The position numbers and the translations under genes were made by a program. Below are positions 10,639 through 18,616 of a stretch of 64,000 bases of DNA, piece by piece; positions within the stretch are counted from its first letter, which is position 1, and every line of letters begins with the position of its first letter. The DNA lies in contig NZ_JAGGML010000001.1 of assembly GCF_017875275.1 (NCBI RefSeq), positions 5,290,026 to 5,354,025 of the forward strand. Direction: 5' to 3'. The notes beneath the pieces are model-generated. The model worked only from the letters and a program-made list of their open reading frames with translations. It was not told where the DNA came from and ran no database searches. The DNA is from Xanthobacter flavus. GTDB lineage: Bacteria > Pseudomonadota > Alphaproteobacteria > Rhizobiales > Xanthobacteraceae.

Positions 10639-11706
10639 TCAGCCGAGGCCGGCGAGACGCGTGTCCAGCGCCTCCCCCGAGGGCAGATCCGCCACCTGCT
10701 CCACCGCGAGGTCGCCGGCCGCCAGATGCCGCACCATGAGGAAGAAGCAGCCGGAGCGGCCTTCGCTCTTCACAAGGGTGTCGGTCCACAGCCGGTCGAA
10801 GGTGTCGAGCACCGGGCCAAGGGGCGCCACGGGGAGTTGCTGGCCGGAATAGCGCGGGAATTTGTTGGTCAGCTTCTTCCAGTCGTCCTTGAGCGCGTCG
10901 CGCAGCACGGGATCGGCGGTGAGGCGCGCGTCGCGGCCGCCCCGGTCGTAGGTGGCGCGGGTCTCCATCAGCGAGAGCAGCAGCGCATTGGAGCGGCTCC
11001 GCAGCAGCGGGCGCAGACGCTCCACGAACAGCTTGCGCAGCGCGTCCACATGGTCCGGATCGGACAGGCCGACCTCATGGGCGCCCACGCCGGGGCCGGG
11101 GGCCAACTTCGCCGCCGCCGCCGCGTAATGCGCGGCCGGCCAGTCCTCCGCCGGCCGCGAGGCGAGGAGGAGGACGACGCCGGGCGGGAGGTTCGATAGC
11201 CCCGGCAGGAGTGCGAGGGTCGCCGCGTCGGCCTTCTCAAGTCCGTCGATGCAGACCAGAAGCCGCTTCGCCCCCTGCCCCGCCGCCGCTGCGGCGAGCG
11301 CGCCGAGCCAGGCCGCGAAGGTGTCCGCGCTGTCCGCCGCCGCTTCCGCATTGGGGGCGGGACAGGCGAATTCCGCCGCGAACGCGCCGTTCAGCGCCTC
11401 CACCAGCGCGGCCGGGCTCGTCGCCGCGCCAAGACCCACGGCGATGGCGCGGGCGCCGGAGGAAATGGCGCTGTCGATCCCCTCCGGGCTGCCGTCCTTC
11501 CCGGTCCGGCGGGCGACGATGCCCCGCAGGAACGCGGTCTTGCCGGCGCCGGCTGGCATTCGCAGCCAGTAGAGGCCGCGCTCATGGCTGACGAGGAACG
11601 AGCGAAAGGGGGTGCGCAGATAGGCGGGGGAAACGTAGTCCGCGTCGGCCGCAAGGGAGAGGGCGAAAGGCTGCGCGGAAGGCTCGTGGGGCGTGGGCGT
11701 TGTCAT
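10639..11706 (-). CDS. Orphan P-loop NTPase, STAND/AAA-like
   Basis: A 355-residue protein with a Walker A site in YWLRMPAGAGKTAFL (about 49-57), a Walker B-like strand RLLVCIDGLEKAD (148-160) and a following sensor-like strand VVLLLASRP (177-185). This order resembles STAND/NACHT-type ATPases. There is no WD40, TPR or toxin-like effector domain, and residues 190-355 match nothing I recognise. The ATG at 11706 follows GGAG by eight bases; upstream in-frame sequence looks non-coding. It is cytoplasmic. It could be a regulatory or scaffold ATPase, and the substrate is unknown. Confidence 0.75.
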   Translation of the reverse strand: MTTPTPHEPSAQPFALSLAADADYVSPAYLRTPFRSFLVSHERGLYWLRMPAGAGKTAFLRGIVARRTGKDGSPEGIDSAISSGARAIAVGLGAATSPAALVEALNGAFAAEFACPAPNAEAAADSADTFAAWLGALAAAAAGQGAKRLLVCIDGLEKADAATLALLPGLSNLPPGVVLLLASRPAEDWPAAHYAAAAAKLAPGPGVGAHEVGLSDPDHVDALRKLFVERLRPLLRSRSNALLLSLMETRATYDRGGRDARLTADPVLRDALKDDWKKLTNKFPRYSGQQLPVAPLGPVLDTFDRLWTDTLVKSEGRSGCFFLMVRHLAAGDLAVEQVADLPSGEALDTRLAGLG

Positions 11707-11873
11707 GGGAAGGCTCCGGGGCGAGAGCATGGATCGCCTTCCGGCCGCCCTCGGTCCCGGCGGGTTTCGGCCAACAATCCAGACAGGGGTCACCCAAGCA
11801 TTTTGCGTGCCCCGGCGGTTGCGCCGGGGACCACCCGCTTCTGCCCCTCCCCTGCCGCCTTGCCCGCGCCGCT

Positions 11874-12101
11874 TCAGCGCTTGCGTTCGCCGGCGCTGAA
11901 ATTGCTGGTGTGGCCTTCCTTCGTCGCCTGCGCGCGCCACGCCTTGGCCACCGCCTTCAGCTTCTGGTCGGGGGCGATGCGCGACACCATCTGCTCCGCG
12001 CGGGTGCTGCCGCACGACGGGCAGACGGGCGTGTCGGACGACGAGATGAGGAGTTCGAACTCATTGTCGCAATCGGGACAATGGAAATTGTAGAGCGGCA
12101 C
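11874..12101 (-). CDS. FmdB-family zinc ribbon protein
   Basis: A 75-residue protein with two CxxC knuckles: Cys8/Cys11 in YNFHCPDCDNEFE and Cys27/Cys30 in PVCPSCGSTRAEQ. The rest is a basic helical tail. It matches the FmdB/CxxC regulatory family, whose biochemical role is not settled. The GTG at 12101 is chosen because AGGAGG lies six bases upstream and family members start MPLYxF. A longer frame from an ATG at 12230 also has a purine-rich leader, but its 43 extra residues look non-conserved. Confidence 0.88.
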   Translation of the reverse strand: MPLYNFHCPDCDNEFELLISSSDTPVCPSCGSTRAEQMVSRIAPDQKLKAVAKAWRAQATKEGHTSNFSAGERKR

Positions 12102-12248
12102 GCCGAGCCTCCTGTCCTGTTCCGGGGGGCACGTCCGCGCAACCGGCGCAAGTCCTTGGAAGAACAGGCGCAAGCCGTCGCCGACATGCTGCGGCGCCGC
12201 GCGTCCGCCGTCGCCCGGAGCGCGCGCCATGCCCCTCCAAGCAGGAAG

Positions 12249-12290
12249 CAGGCCAGATGGTGCAGGCCAGACGGTGCAGGCCAGACGGTG
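12249..12290. repeat. Three tandem 14-bp repeats just after the trpC-like stop codon
   Basis: CAGGCCAGAYGGTG occurs three times head to tail (12249-12262, 12263-12276, 12277-12290). The only difference is a T in place of C in the first copy. The array ends six bases from the stop of the leftward trpC-like gene and lies upstream of the zinc ribbon gene. Confidence 0.9.
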
Positions 12291-12296
12291 AAAGCC

Positions 12297-13115
12297 TCAG
12301 CCCACCGTCTCGATGCCGAGCACGCGCTCCAGCACGCCGGCGGGATCCTCATCCCGCATCAGGGCCGTGCCCATGAGGAGCGCCTTCGCGCCGGCCGCGC
12401 CGAGCCGCGCGCGGTCCTCCGCCGTGCCGAGGCCGCCTTCCGCCACCACGAACGCCTTGTCCGGCGGAATGAGCGGGATCAGCGCCTCGCAGGTGCCGGG
12501 CACAAGCTCGAAGGTGTGGATGTTGCGGTTGGTGACGCAGATGAAATCCGCCCCCGCCGCCAGCGCCGTTTCCACGTCTTGCGGGGTATGGACCATGACC
12601 AGCACGTCGAGGGCGATGGAGGCGGCGCGCTCGCGATAGGCGGCAAGGTCCGGCCCCAGCAGGGCGGCGGAGAGCATCACCGCGTCGGCGCCGGCGAGCC
12701 GCGCCTCAAGGATCTGGTAGACGTCGTAGATGATGTCCTGCGCGAGGAGGGTGAGGTCCACCGCCCCGCGCACGGTGGCGAGGTCCGAGTAGGAGCCCCG
12801 GAAGGCCTGCCGCTCCACCGCCACCGAGAGGGCCGCCGCGCCCACCGCCTCGAAATCCTCGGCCAGCGCCTTGTAGGGCACCATAATTTTCAATGCCGGC
12901 TCGAACGGGGAGCCACCCTTCAGCTCGCAGACGATGCCGGGCTTGCCGGTGGCGCGGAAGGCGGCGGCGAGCGCGCCGTGGAAGCCGCGCGTCATGGGCA
13001 TCTCGCCCACCTTGCCCTGGATCTGGCCCAGCGAGCGCCGGGCCTTGGCCTTGGCGAGCTGGTCGCGGCGCTGGAGAAGGAACGGCTTCAGCCGGCTGGT
13101 CTCGGGCAGGATCAT
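12297..13115 (-). CDS. TrpC-like (beta/alpha)8 barrel protein with altered catalytic residues
   Basis: A 272-residue protein that aligns over its full length with indole-3-glycerol-phosphate synthase. The substrate-side pair in CELKGGSP (Glu64, Lys66) and the phosphate loops AEGGL and GTALM are kept. Four other catalytic positions are changed: the LxKDF Lys is Gln126 (LLAQDI), the strand-6 Glu is Met174 (VLVMVHT), the INNRDL Asn is Thr195 (CVTNRN), and the SESG Ser is Gly227. Normal indole synthesis is therefore unlikely. No trp genes adjoin it. The start at 13115 gives the family length; a start at 13208 would add 31 residues. Confidence 0.85.
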   Translation of the reverse strand: MILPETSRLKPFLLQRRDQLAKAKARRSLGQIQGKVGEMPMTRGFHGALAAAFRATGKPGIVCELKGGSPFEPALKIMVPYKALAEDFEAVGAAALSVAVERQAFRGSYSDLATVRGAVDLTLLAQDIIYDVYQILEARLAGADAVMLSAALLGPDLAAYRERAASIALDVLVMVHTPQDVETALAAGADFICVTNRNIHTFELVPGTCEALIPLIPPDKAFVVAEGGLGTAEDRARLGAAGAKALLMGTALMRDEDPAGVLERVLGIETVG

Positions 13116-13333
13116 GAAAGAACGTCCAGAGGCAAAGGAGGATACGCAAAGGGCGACGCAAATCGACCGGGCCAAACGCCCGAACTGAAAAAGTGCCTTC
13201 AGCTTCACAGATTTCGCGCCGCTTGGCCATGCCGCTTTCGCAGCGCGGCAGGAGGGGCTAGCGCGTTCGCCCTTTCCTATCGCGCCGCAACGCGCGATGA
13301 TCCGTCTATTCTTAGCCGATCGAGTTTTTCAAG

Positions 13334-13666
13334 ATGTTCACGCGCGTCTGCAAAGCGGAAACCGTTGCTGAAGGCGGCATGCGGCTGGTGATCGCCGACA
13401 GCCACCTCATCGTCCTCGCCTGGCCTGACAATGGGGAGATCCGCGCCTTCCAGGGCGTCTGTCCCCATTCCAACACGCCGCTCAAGGAAGCGGAGTTCGA
13501 CGGCACCGTCATCACCTGCCCCCTCCACCACTGGACCTGGGACTTGAATTCCGGCGCGCCGATCGAGCCGCAGGAAAGCGCGCTCGCGGAATATCCGGTG
13601 AAGGTGGAGGATGGCGTCGTCTATATCGACACCGAAGGCATAGAGCCCCTGTTCGCCGCGCCCTGA
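13334..13666 (+). CDS. Rieske-type [2Fe-2S] ferredoxin
   Basis: A 110-residue single-domain protein with the Rieske ligands Cys43-x-His45 (VCPHSN) and Cys62-xx-His65 (CPLHHW). It has the size and spacing of soluble Rieske ferredoxins of oxygenase systems. No oxygenase or reductase gene adjoins it, so its electron partner is unknown. It is divergent from the trpC-like gene and followed by an SDR gene, which could form a small unit with it. There is no signal peptide, so it is cytoplasmic. Confidence 0.92.
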   Translation: MFTRVCKAETVAEGGMRLVIADSHLIVLAWPDNGEIRAFQGVCPHSNTPLKEAEFDGTVITCPLHHWTWDLNSGAPIEPQESALAEYPVKVEDGVVYIDTEGIEPLFAAP

Positions 13667-13750
13667 GGGCGCCGCAGCCGATCCGCATGATCCGTTGTTC
13701 AGGTGCTGCGCGGTGGAGTGCCGCCGCGCGGCCACAGCCGGAGTTCGACC

Positions 13751-14458
13751 GTGACAGAACAGACCGCCGTTGAGACCGCCATCATCGTCGGCGCGGGCAA
13801 GGGGCTGTCCGCCGCCCTCGCCCGCCGCCTCGCCCGCGAGGGCTTCCGCATCGCTTTGGTGGCGCGCGACGTGGACAAGCTCGCTCCGCTCATCGCCGAG
13901 ACGGGCGCCCGCGCCTACGCCGCCGACGCCCAGAACCCGGTCGCCATCGAGGGCGTGTTCGCCGAGGTGGACAAGGCGTTCGGCCCGCCCGACCTCGTGG
14001 TGTTCAATGCCGCCATGCGCTATCGCGGGCCGGTGGAAGTGCTCGATCCGGCCGACGTGATGGACGCCTATGCCGTCGGCGCCTTCGGCGGCTTCCTCAC
14101 CGCCCAGGCGGCGGCGCGGCGCATGCTGGCGCGGGGCAAGGGCTCGCTCTTCTTCACCGGCGCCACCGCCAGCGTGAAGGCCATGCCCCATTCGGTGCCC
14201 TTCGCCATGGCCAAGTTCGCCTTGCGCGCGCTGGCGCAAGGCCTCGCCCGCGAGCTGGGGCCGCGCGGCATCCATGTGGCGCACTTCATCCTCGACGGCG
14301 GCATCGCCTCGTCCTGGGCGACGGCGGGCGAGCCGGGGCCGGCGGACAAGTGGCTCGATCCCGACGCCATCGCCGACACCTACCTCGCCGTCCACCGCCA
14401 GCACCGCTCGGCGTGGACCTCCGAGATGGAGCTGAGGCCGTGGGTGGAGAAGTTCTGA
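13751..14458 (+). CDS. SDR-family protein with Phe in place of the catalytic Tyr
   Basis: A 235-residue Rossmann-fold protein. The cofactor loop is IIVGAGKGLSAALA, NAA lies at 86-88 and Ser141 is in the catalytic Ser region. The YxxxK position reads Phe151-Ala-Met-Ala-Lys155, so the usual proton-donating Tyr is missing. The family trait GIHVAHFILDG follows. This subset of SDRs may have a different mechanism or may only bind cofactor. The GTG at 13751 (MTEQTAVETAIIVG) gives the expected start; the frame extends further upstream without conservation. Confidence 0.88.
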   Translation: MTEQTAVETAIIVGAGKGLSAALARRLAREGFRIALVARDVDKLAPLIAETGARAYAADAQNPVAIEGVFAEVDKAFGPPDLVVFNAAMRYRGPVEVLDPADVMDAYAVGAFGGFLTAQAAARRMLARGKGSLFFTGATASVKAMPHSVPFAMAKFALRALAQGLARELGPRGIHVAHFILDGGIASSWATAGEPGPADKWLDPDAIADTYLAVHRQHRSAWTSEMELRPWVEKF

Positions 14459-14548
14459 GGCAGACGCTGCGTTAAGCCTGCCGCCGCCCTTGCATTGTGG
14501 CGGGCGGGGCGGCGTGCCATCTTCCGGTCCCAACGACGGGAGGATTTC

Positions 14549-14836
14549 GTGCCGCATTCCATGGTCAACGGCCGCCAGATCAAGGCCGGCCGCGCCCTGC
14601 TCGGCTGGTCGCGCAAGGATCTGGCCGAGCGCGCGGGCGTGACCGCCGACACGGTGAAGGTGGTGGAGCAGGATGCCGTGACGATCGAGGCCCTCGCATC
14701 GACGCGCGCCCGCCTGAGCGCCACGCTGGCGGGGGAAGGCATCAATTTCCTGAACGACAGCGGCGTGGGCGTCGAGATCGTGTCCCGCGACGCAGGCATC
14801 CGCGCCGAAGACCTCAACGCCTCCAACGACGACTGA
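14549..14836 (+). CDS. Small helix-turn-helix (XRE-type) regulator
   Basis: A 95-residue protein. The segment IKAGRALLGWSRKDLAERAGVTADTV, read in two parts, forms a typical XRE helix-turn-helix (about residues 8-40). The C-terminal part, with GINFLNDSGVGVEI, is the common tail of short alphaproteobacterial XRE proteins. The GTG at 14549 has GGGAGG five bases upstream, which decides the start. It is probably a DNA-binding regulator. Its targets are unknown, but the tiny membrane-peptide frame just downstream could be in the same unit. Confidence 0.85.
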   Translation: MPHSMVNGRQIKAGRALLGWSRKDLAERAGVTADTVKVVEQDAVTIEALASTRARLSATLAGEGINFLNDSGVGVEIVSRDAGIRAEDLNASNDD

Positions 14837-14844
14837 CGAGCCCC

Positions 14845-14937
14845 ATGATCCTGCACAATTTCGCCGCCCGCCACTGGATCATCGTGGCGATCATCCTCGT
14901 CATCGCGACGCTGGCCTATCTGGGCAGCTGGTCCTGA
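14845..14937 (+). CDS. Putative 30-residue single-helix membrane peptide
   Basis: An ATG frame eight bases after the XRE stop codes for 30 residues. A soluble, His/Arg-containing start is followed by a hydrophobic stretch WIIVAIILVIATLAYLG, which looks like one membrane helix. Codon use is GC-rich like its neighbours. No strong ribosome site is seen, so it would rely on coupling to the upstream gene. No family is recognised, and it could be a chance frame. Confidence 0.4.
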   Translation: MILHNFAARHWIIVAIILVIATLAYLGSWS

Positions 14938-14947
14938 CGCCGCCGTC

Positions 14948-14970
14948 GTGGTCCGGCTGGACCGGACCAC
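14948..14970. other. Perfect 9-bp hairpin after the small peptide frame
   Basis: GTGGTCCGG (14948-14956) pairs with CCGGACCAC (14962-14970) around a 5-base loop. No T-run follows on either strand, so it is probably a stability or weak termination element between convergent units. Confidence 0.45.
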
Positions 14971-15017
14971 CCATGGCGCCATTTGCACCAACCGCCGCAG
15001 GCTGAGCCCGGTGGAGG

Positions 15018-15052
15018 GATGGGCCCTCCGGTCAAACCGGAGGGCGACGGCA
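15018..15052. repeat. 35-bp intergenic repeat, copy 1
   Basis: A hairpin-forming sequence: CCCTCCGGT (15024-15032) pairs with ACCGGAGGG (15036-15044), flanked by GATGGG and CGACGGCA. A second copy differing at two bases lies at 22862-22896. Both are intergenic, as expected of a short dispersed palindromic element. Confidence 0.75.
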
Positions 15053-15076
15053 AGGAAGACGGCAAGGGCGCCACCT

Positions 15077-15742
15077 TCACCCCACCAGCAGCAGCGCGAA
15101 GCCGTCATAGCCCTTGGCGCCCACGGTCTGCACGGCCGTGGCGGTGAGGCGGGGGTCGGCGCCGGCCATGTCATAGGTGCGGCGGATGCCGATGACGGAG
15201 GCGTCCGCGCTCTCGCCGTCGAGCACCCTGCCGCCGCGCACCACGTTGTCGCAGACGATCAGCGTGCCCGGCCGAGACAGGCGCAGCGCAAAGTCGAGAT
15301 AGGCGGGATTGCTCGGCTTGTCGGCGTCGATGAAGATCAGATCGAACGGCCCCGCCCCTTCCGCCTCCAGCACCGGCAGCGTCTCCACGGCCCGGCCGAC
15401 CCGCAGGTCGATGCGCTCCGACAGGCCCGCGCGGGCGAAATTGGCGCGGGCGACCTCGGCGTGGTGGGCGTCCGCCTCCAGCGTCACCACCGTGCCGCCC
15501 TCGGGCAGCGCGCGGGCGAGGAAAAGGGTGCTGTAGCCGCCGAGCGTGCCGATTTCGAGGATGCGCTTGGCGCCCATCATGCGGGCGAAGATGTGCAGCA
15601 TCTGGCCCTGCGCCGCCGAGACGCTGATGGCGGGAAGGCCAGCCCGCTCGCAGGCCGCCTGCACGGCGTCGAGCACCGGGTCCGCCGGCAAGAGCTTCTC
15701 GCCGATGTAGCCGTCCATCTCGTCCCAGAGCGTCGCGTCCAT
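15077..15742 (-). CDS. Class I SAM-dependent O-methyltransferase
   Basis: A 221-residue protein of the catechol/caffeoyl-CoA O-methyltransferase family. ILEIGTLGGYSTLFLARAL is SAM motif I, FDLIFIDADK is motif IV with the metal-binding Asp, and IVCDNVVRGG follows. The ATG at 15742 (MDATLWDEMDGYIGEKL) has GGAGG a few bases upstream and is preferred to an ATG 45 bases earlier. It is cytoplasmic; the methyl acceptor cannot be predicted. It lies downstream of the HIBCH gene pair on the same strand with a 71-base gap. Confidence 0.92.
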   Translation of the reverse strand: MDATLWDEMDGYIGEKLLPADPVLDAVQAACERAGLPAISVSAAQGQMLHIFARMMGAKRILEIGTLGGYSTLFLARALPEGGTVVTLEADAHHAEVARANFARAGLSERIDLRVGRAVETLPVLEAEGAGPFDLIFIDADKPSNPAYLDFALRLSRPGTLIVCDNVVRGGRVLDGESADASVIGIRRTYDMAGADPRLTATAVQTVGAKGYDGFALLLVG

Positions 15743-15813
15743 TCCCGCCTCCGTCAGCATTGCCGGCGCAAGGAATACCGGATGCATGAAGGAATTGCGT
15801 CAGGGCCGGATGC

Positions 15814-16245
15814 TCAGTCCTGGTCGCTCTCCCGCGCGGCGCGGATGGAGAGCACGGCATAGGCCACCACCAGCGCCAGCTCGACGAGGGTGAAGAGCAT
15901 CAGCCGCGTCATGCCAGCCGGCGCCCACACGCCGAGCACCACCTGCGTCAGCGTCGCCAGGAGCCACAGCACGATCGCCCAGCCGGCCCGCAGCCACAGG
16001 CCGACCCCGGCGATGGGATCGATGATCGCCGCCCAGATCACCGCCGCCTGCGCGGCCATGGGCATGGCCTCGAAGCGACTCGCCGGCCCATCGCCGATGC
16101 CGAGGATCACCGCCCAGTGGATGATGCCTTCCAGCAGCAGGAAGGCCGCGACGCCCCGCAGGAACAAAAACAGCCGCCGCCGCCAGGGCGAGAGATTCTC
16201 CCATTGGGCGCGGGCGCTGGCGTCGATGGGATCGTAATGACTCAT
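15814..16245 (-). CDS. Four-helix membrane protein (DUF6163-like)
   Basis: A 143-residue protein with a polar start (MSHYDPIDASARAQW) and about four hydrophobic segments near 26-48, 60-80, 85-110 and 115-135. It resembles a group of short alphaproteobacterial membrane proteins that I associate, with moderate certainty, with DUF6163. Its start codon overlaps the stop of the upstream HIBCH gene in an ATGA arrangement, so the two are translationally coupled. The function is unknown. Confidence 0.75.
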   Translation of the reverse strand: MSHYDPIDASARAQWENLSPWRRRLFLFLRGVAAFLLLEGIIHWAVILGIGDGPASRFEAMPMAAQAAVIWAAIIDPIAGVGLWLRAGWAIVLWLLATLTQVVLGVWAPAGMTRLMLFTLVELALVVAYAVLSIRAARESDQD

Positions 16246-17312
16246 GTGCCGGGGGCCAGAAGTTCCAGTTCGTCGGGTATGGGATCGAAATGCGCCGCGA
16301 TGACGGCCGGGTCCACCTCCGCGAGGGTCGGCGGCTGCCACTGGGGCGCGTTGTCGCGATCGACGAGCACCGCGCGCACGCCCTCGTAGAAATCGTGCCC
16401 CGCCGCGACGCGGCTCACCACCCGGAATTCCAGCTTCAGGCAGTCCCCGAGGTCGAGGTCCGGCCCGCGCTTCATCTGCTCCATGGCGATGGCGAGGCTG
16501 GTGGGCGACTTGCCGGCGATGTCCTTGAGGAGCGAAGCGGCGAAGTCCGCATGGGGGCCCTCGCCCTCCGCGGCCGCCTGCAGCGCGCCGAGGATGCCGG
16601 CGAGATGGCCCCGCCCGAAGGCGTCGGCGATGAAGTCCGCGCGGTCGGCGAAGGCGCCGGGGCCGGGCTCGATGCGATGGTCGCAGATGATGCGCTCCAC
16701 CCCGCCGCCGGCGCACAGCGCCTCTTCCAGCGCCGGGAAGGCGGCGCTCGGCACCACGTCGGTCGCAAGGCCGCAGGCGAAGGCCTCGGCGGCGCGGATT
16801 CGCGTGCCGGTCAGCGCCAGGAACACGCCGAAGGCGCCGGGCAGGCGCGGCAGCACATGGGTGCCGCCCACGTCCGGGAACAGGCCGATGTTCACTTCCG
16901 GCATGGCGAACAGATATTTGTCGCCCGCCACACGGTGCGCGCCATGGGCCGAGAGGCCGAAGCCGCCGCCCATGCAGATGCCGTCGATCAGCGCCACATA
17001 GGGCTTGGGGAAGCTGCCGATATAGTCGTTGAGGACATATTCCTCGCGCCAGAAGGCGAGCGATTCGGCGGTGTTGCCAGCGCGGCCGAGATCGTAGAGC
17101 GTGCGCACGTCGCCGCCGGCGCAGAAGGCCTTCTCGCCCGCCGCCTTGATGACCACGCGGGTGACGGCCGGGTCGCGCGCCCAGGCCCGAAGGCGCGGCA
17201 GGATCTCGCGGACCATGGAGAGGTTGAGCGCGTTGAGCGCCTTCGGCCGGTTGAGGGTGATGACACCGGCTTCGCCCTTCACCTCCAGCAGGACTTCAGG
17301 CTCCGTGGTCAT
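16242..17312 (-). CDS. 3-hydroxyisobutyryl-CoA hydrolase (enoyl-CoA hydratase superfamily)
   Basis: A 356-residue crotonase-fold protein with AFCAGGDVRTLYDLG, GICMGGGFGLSAHG and MPEVNIGLFPDVGGTHVLPR. The last is the HIBCH/MenB-like block containing the catalytic Glu and Asp. The C-terminal FYEGVRAVLVDRDNAPQW separates hydrolases from simple hydratases. Its likely role is release of 3-hydroxyisobutyrate from its CoA ester in valine breakdown. It is cytoplasmic. No other valine-degradation gene adjoins it; the coupled downstream gene is a membrane protein. Confidence 0.92.
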   Translation of the reverse strand: MTTEPEVLLEVKGEAGVITLNRPKALNALNLSMVREILPRLRAWARDPAVTRVVIKAAGEKAFCAGGDVRTLYDLGRAGNTAESLAFWREEYVLNDYIGSFPKPYVALIDGICMGGGFGLSAHGAHRVAGDKYLFAMPEVNIGLFPDVGGTHVLPRLPGAFGVFLALTGTRIRAAEAFACGLATDVVPSAAFPALEEALCAGGGVERIICDHRIEPGPGAFADRADFIADAFGRGHLAGILGALQAAAEGEGPHADFAASLLKDIAGKSPTSLAIAMEQMKRGPDLDLGDCLKLEFRVVSRVAAGHDFYEGVRAVLVDRDNAPQWQPPTLAEVDPAVIAAHFDPIPDELELLAPGT

Positions 17313-17502
17313 TCACCCCTCCCCTTGCCGCCCCCGCCGCTGAGCGACGGTCGTTGCCGGCAGGGTTAGACGCGGCCGACAGGAGCGTCAACGCGGGCCG
17401 GCGCACCTTGGCCGTGCAGCAGCGCACCTTGGGCGCACACGCTGAACTTGCCGTGACCCTGTGCCGCGCGCCACTCGCGGGCGGCGGACCGGGAGTCTAT
17501 AA

Positions 17503-18594
<1,092 letters not shown>

Positions 18595-18616
18595 GGCTCC
18601 TCGCGGGAGAAGACTG

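Noticed and set aside
12102..12230. Longer version of the FmdB-type protein starting at an ATG at 12230
   Set aside because: The family begins MPLYxF, and the GTG at 12101 has AGGAGG at ideal spacing. The 43 extra residues look non-conserved.
13116..13208. N-terminal extension of the TrpC-like protein resembling a signal peptide
   Set aside because: IGPS-fold proteins are cytoplasmic and the extension has no ribosome site; the start at 13115 gives the normal length.
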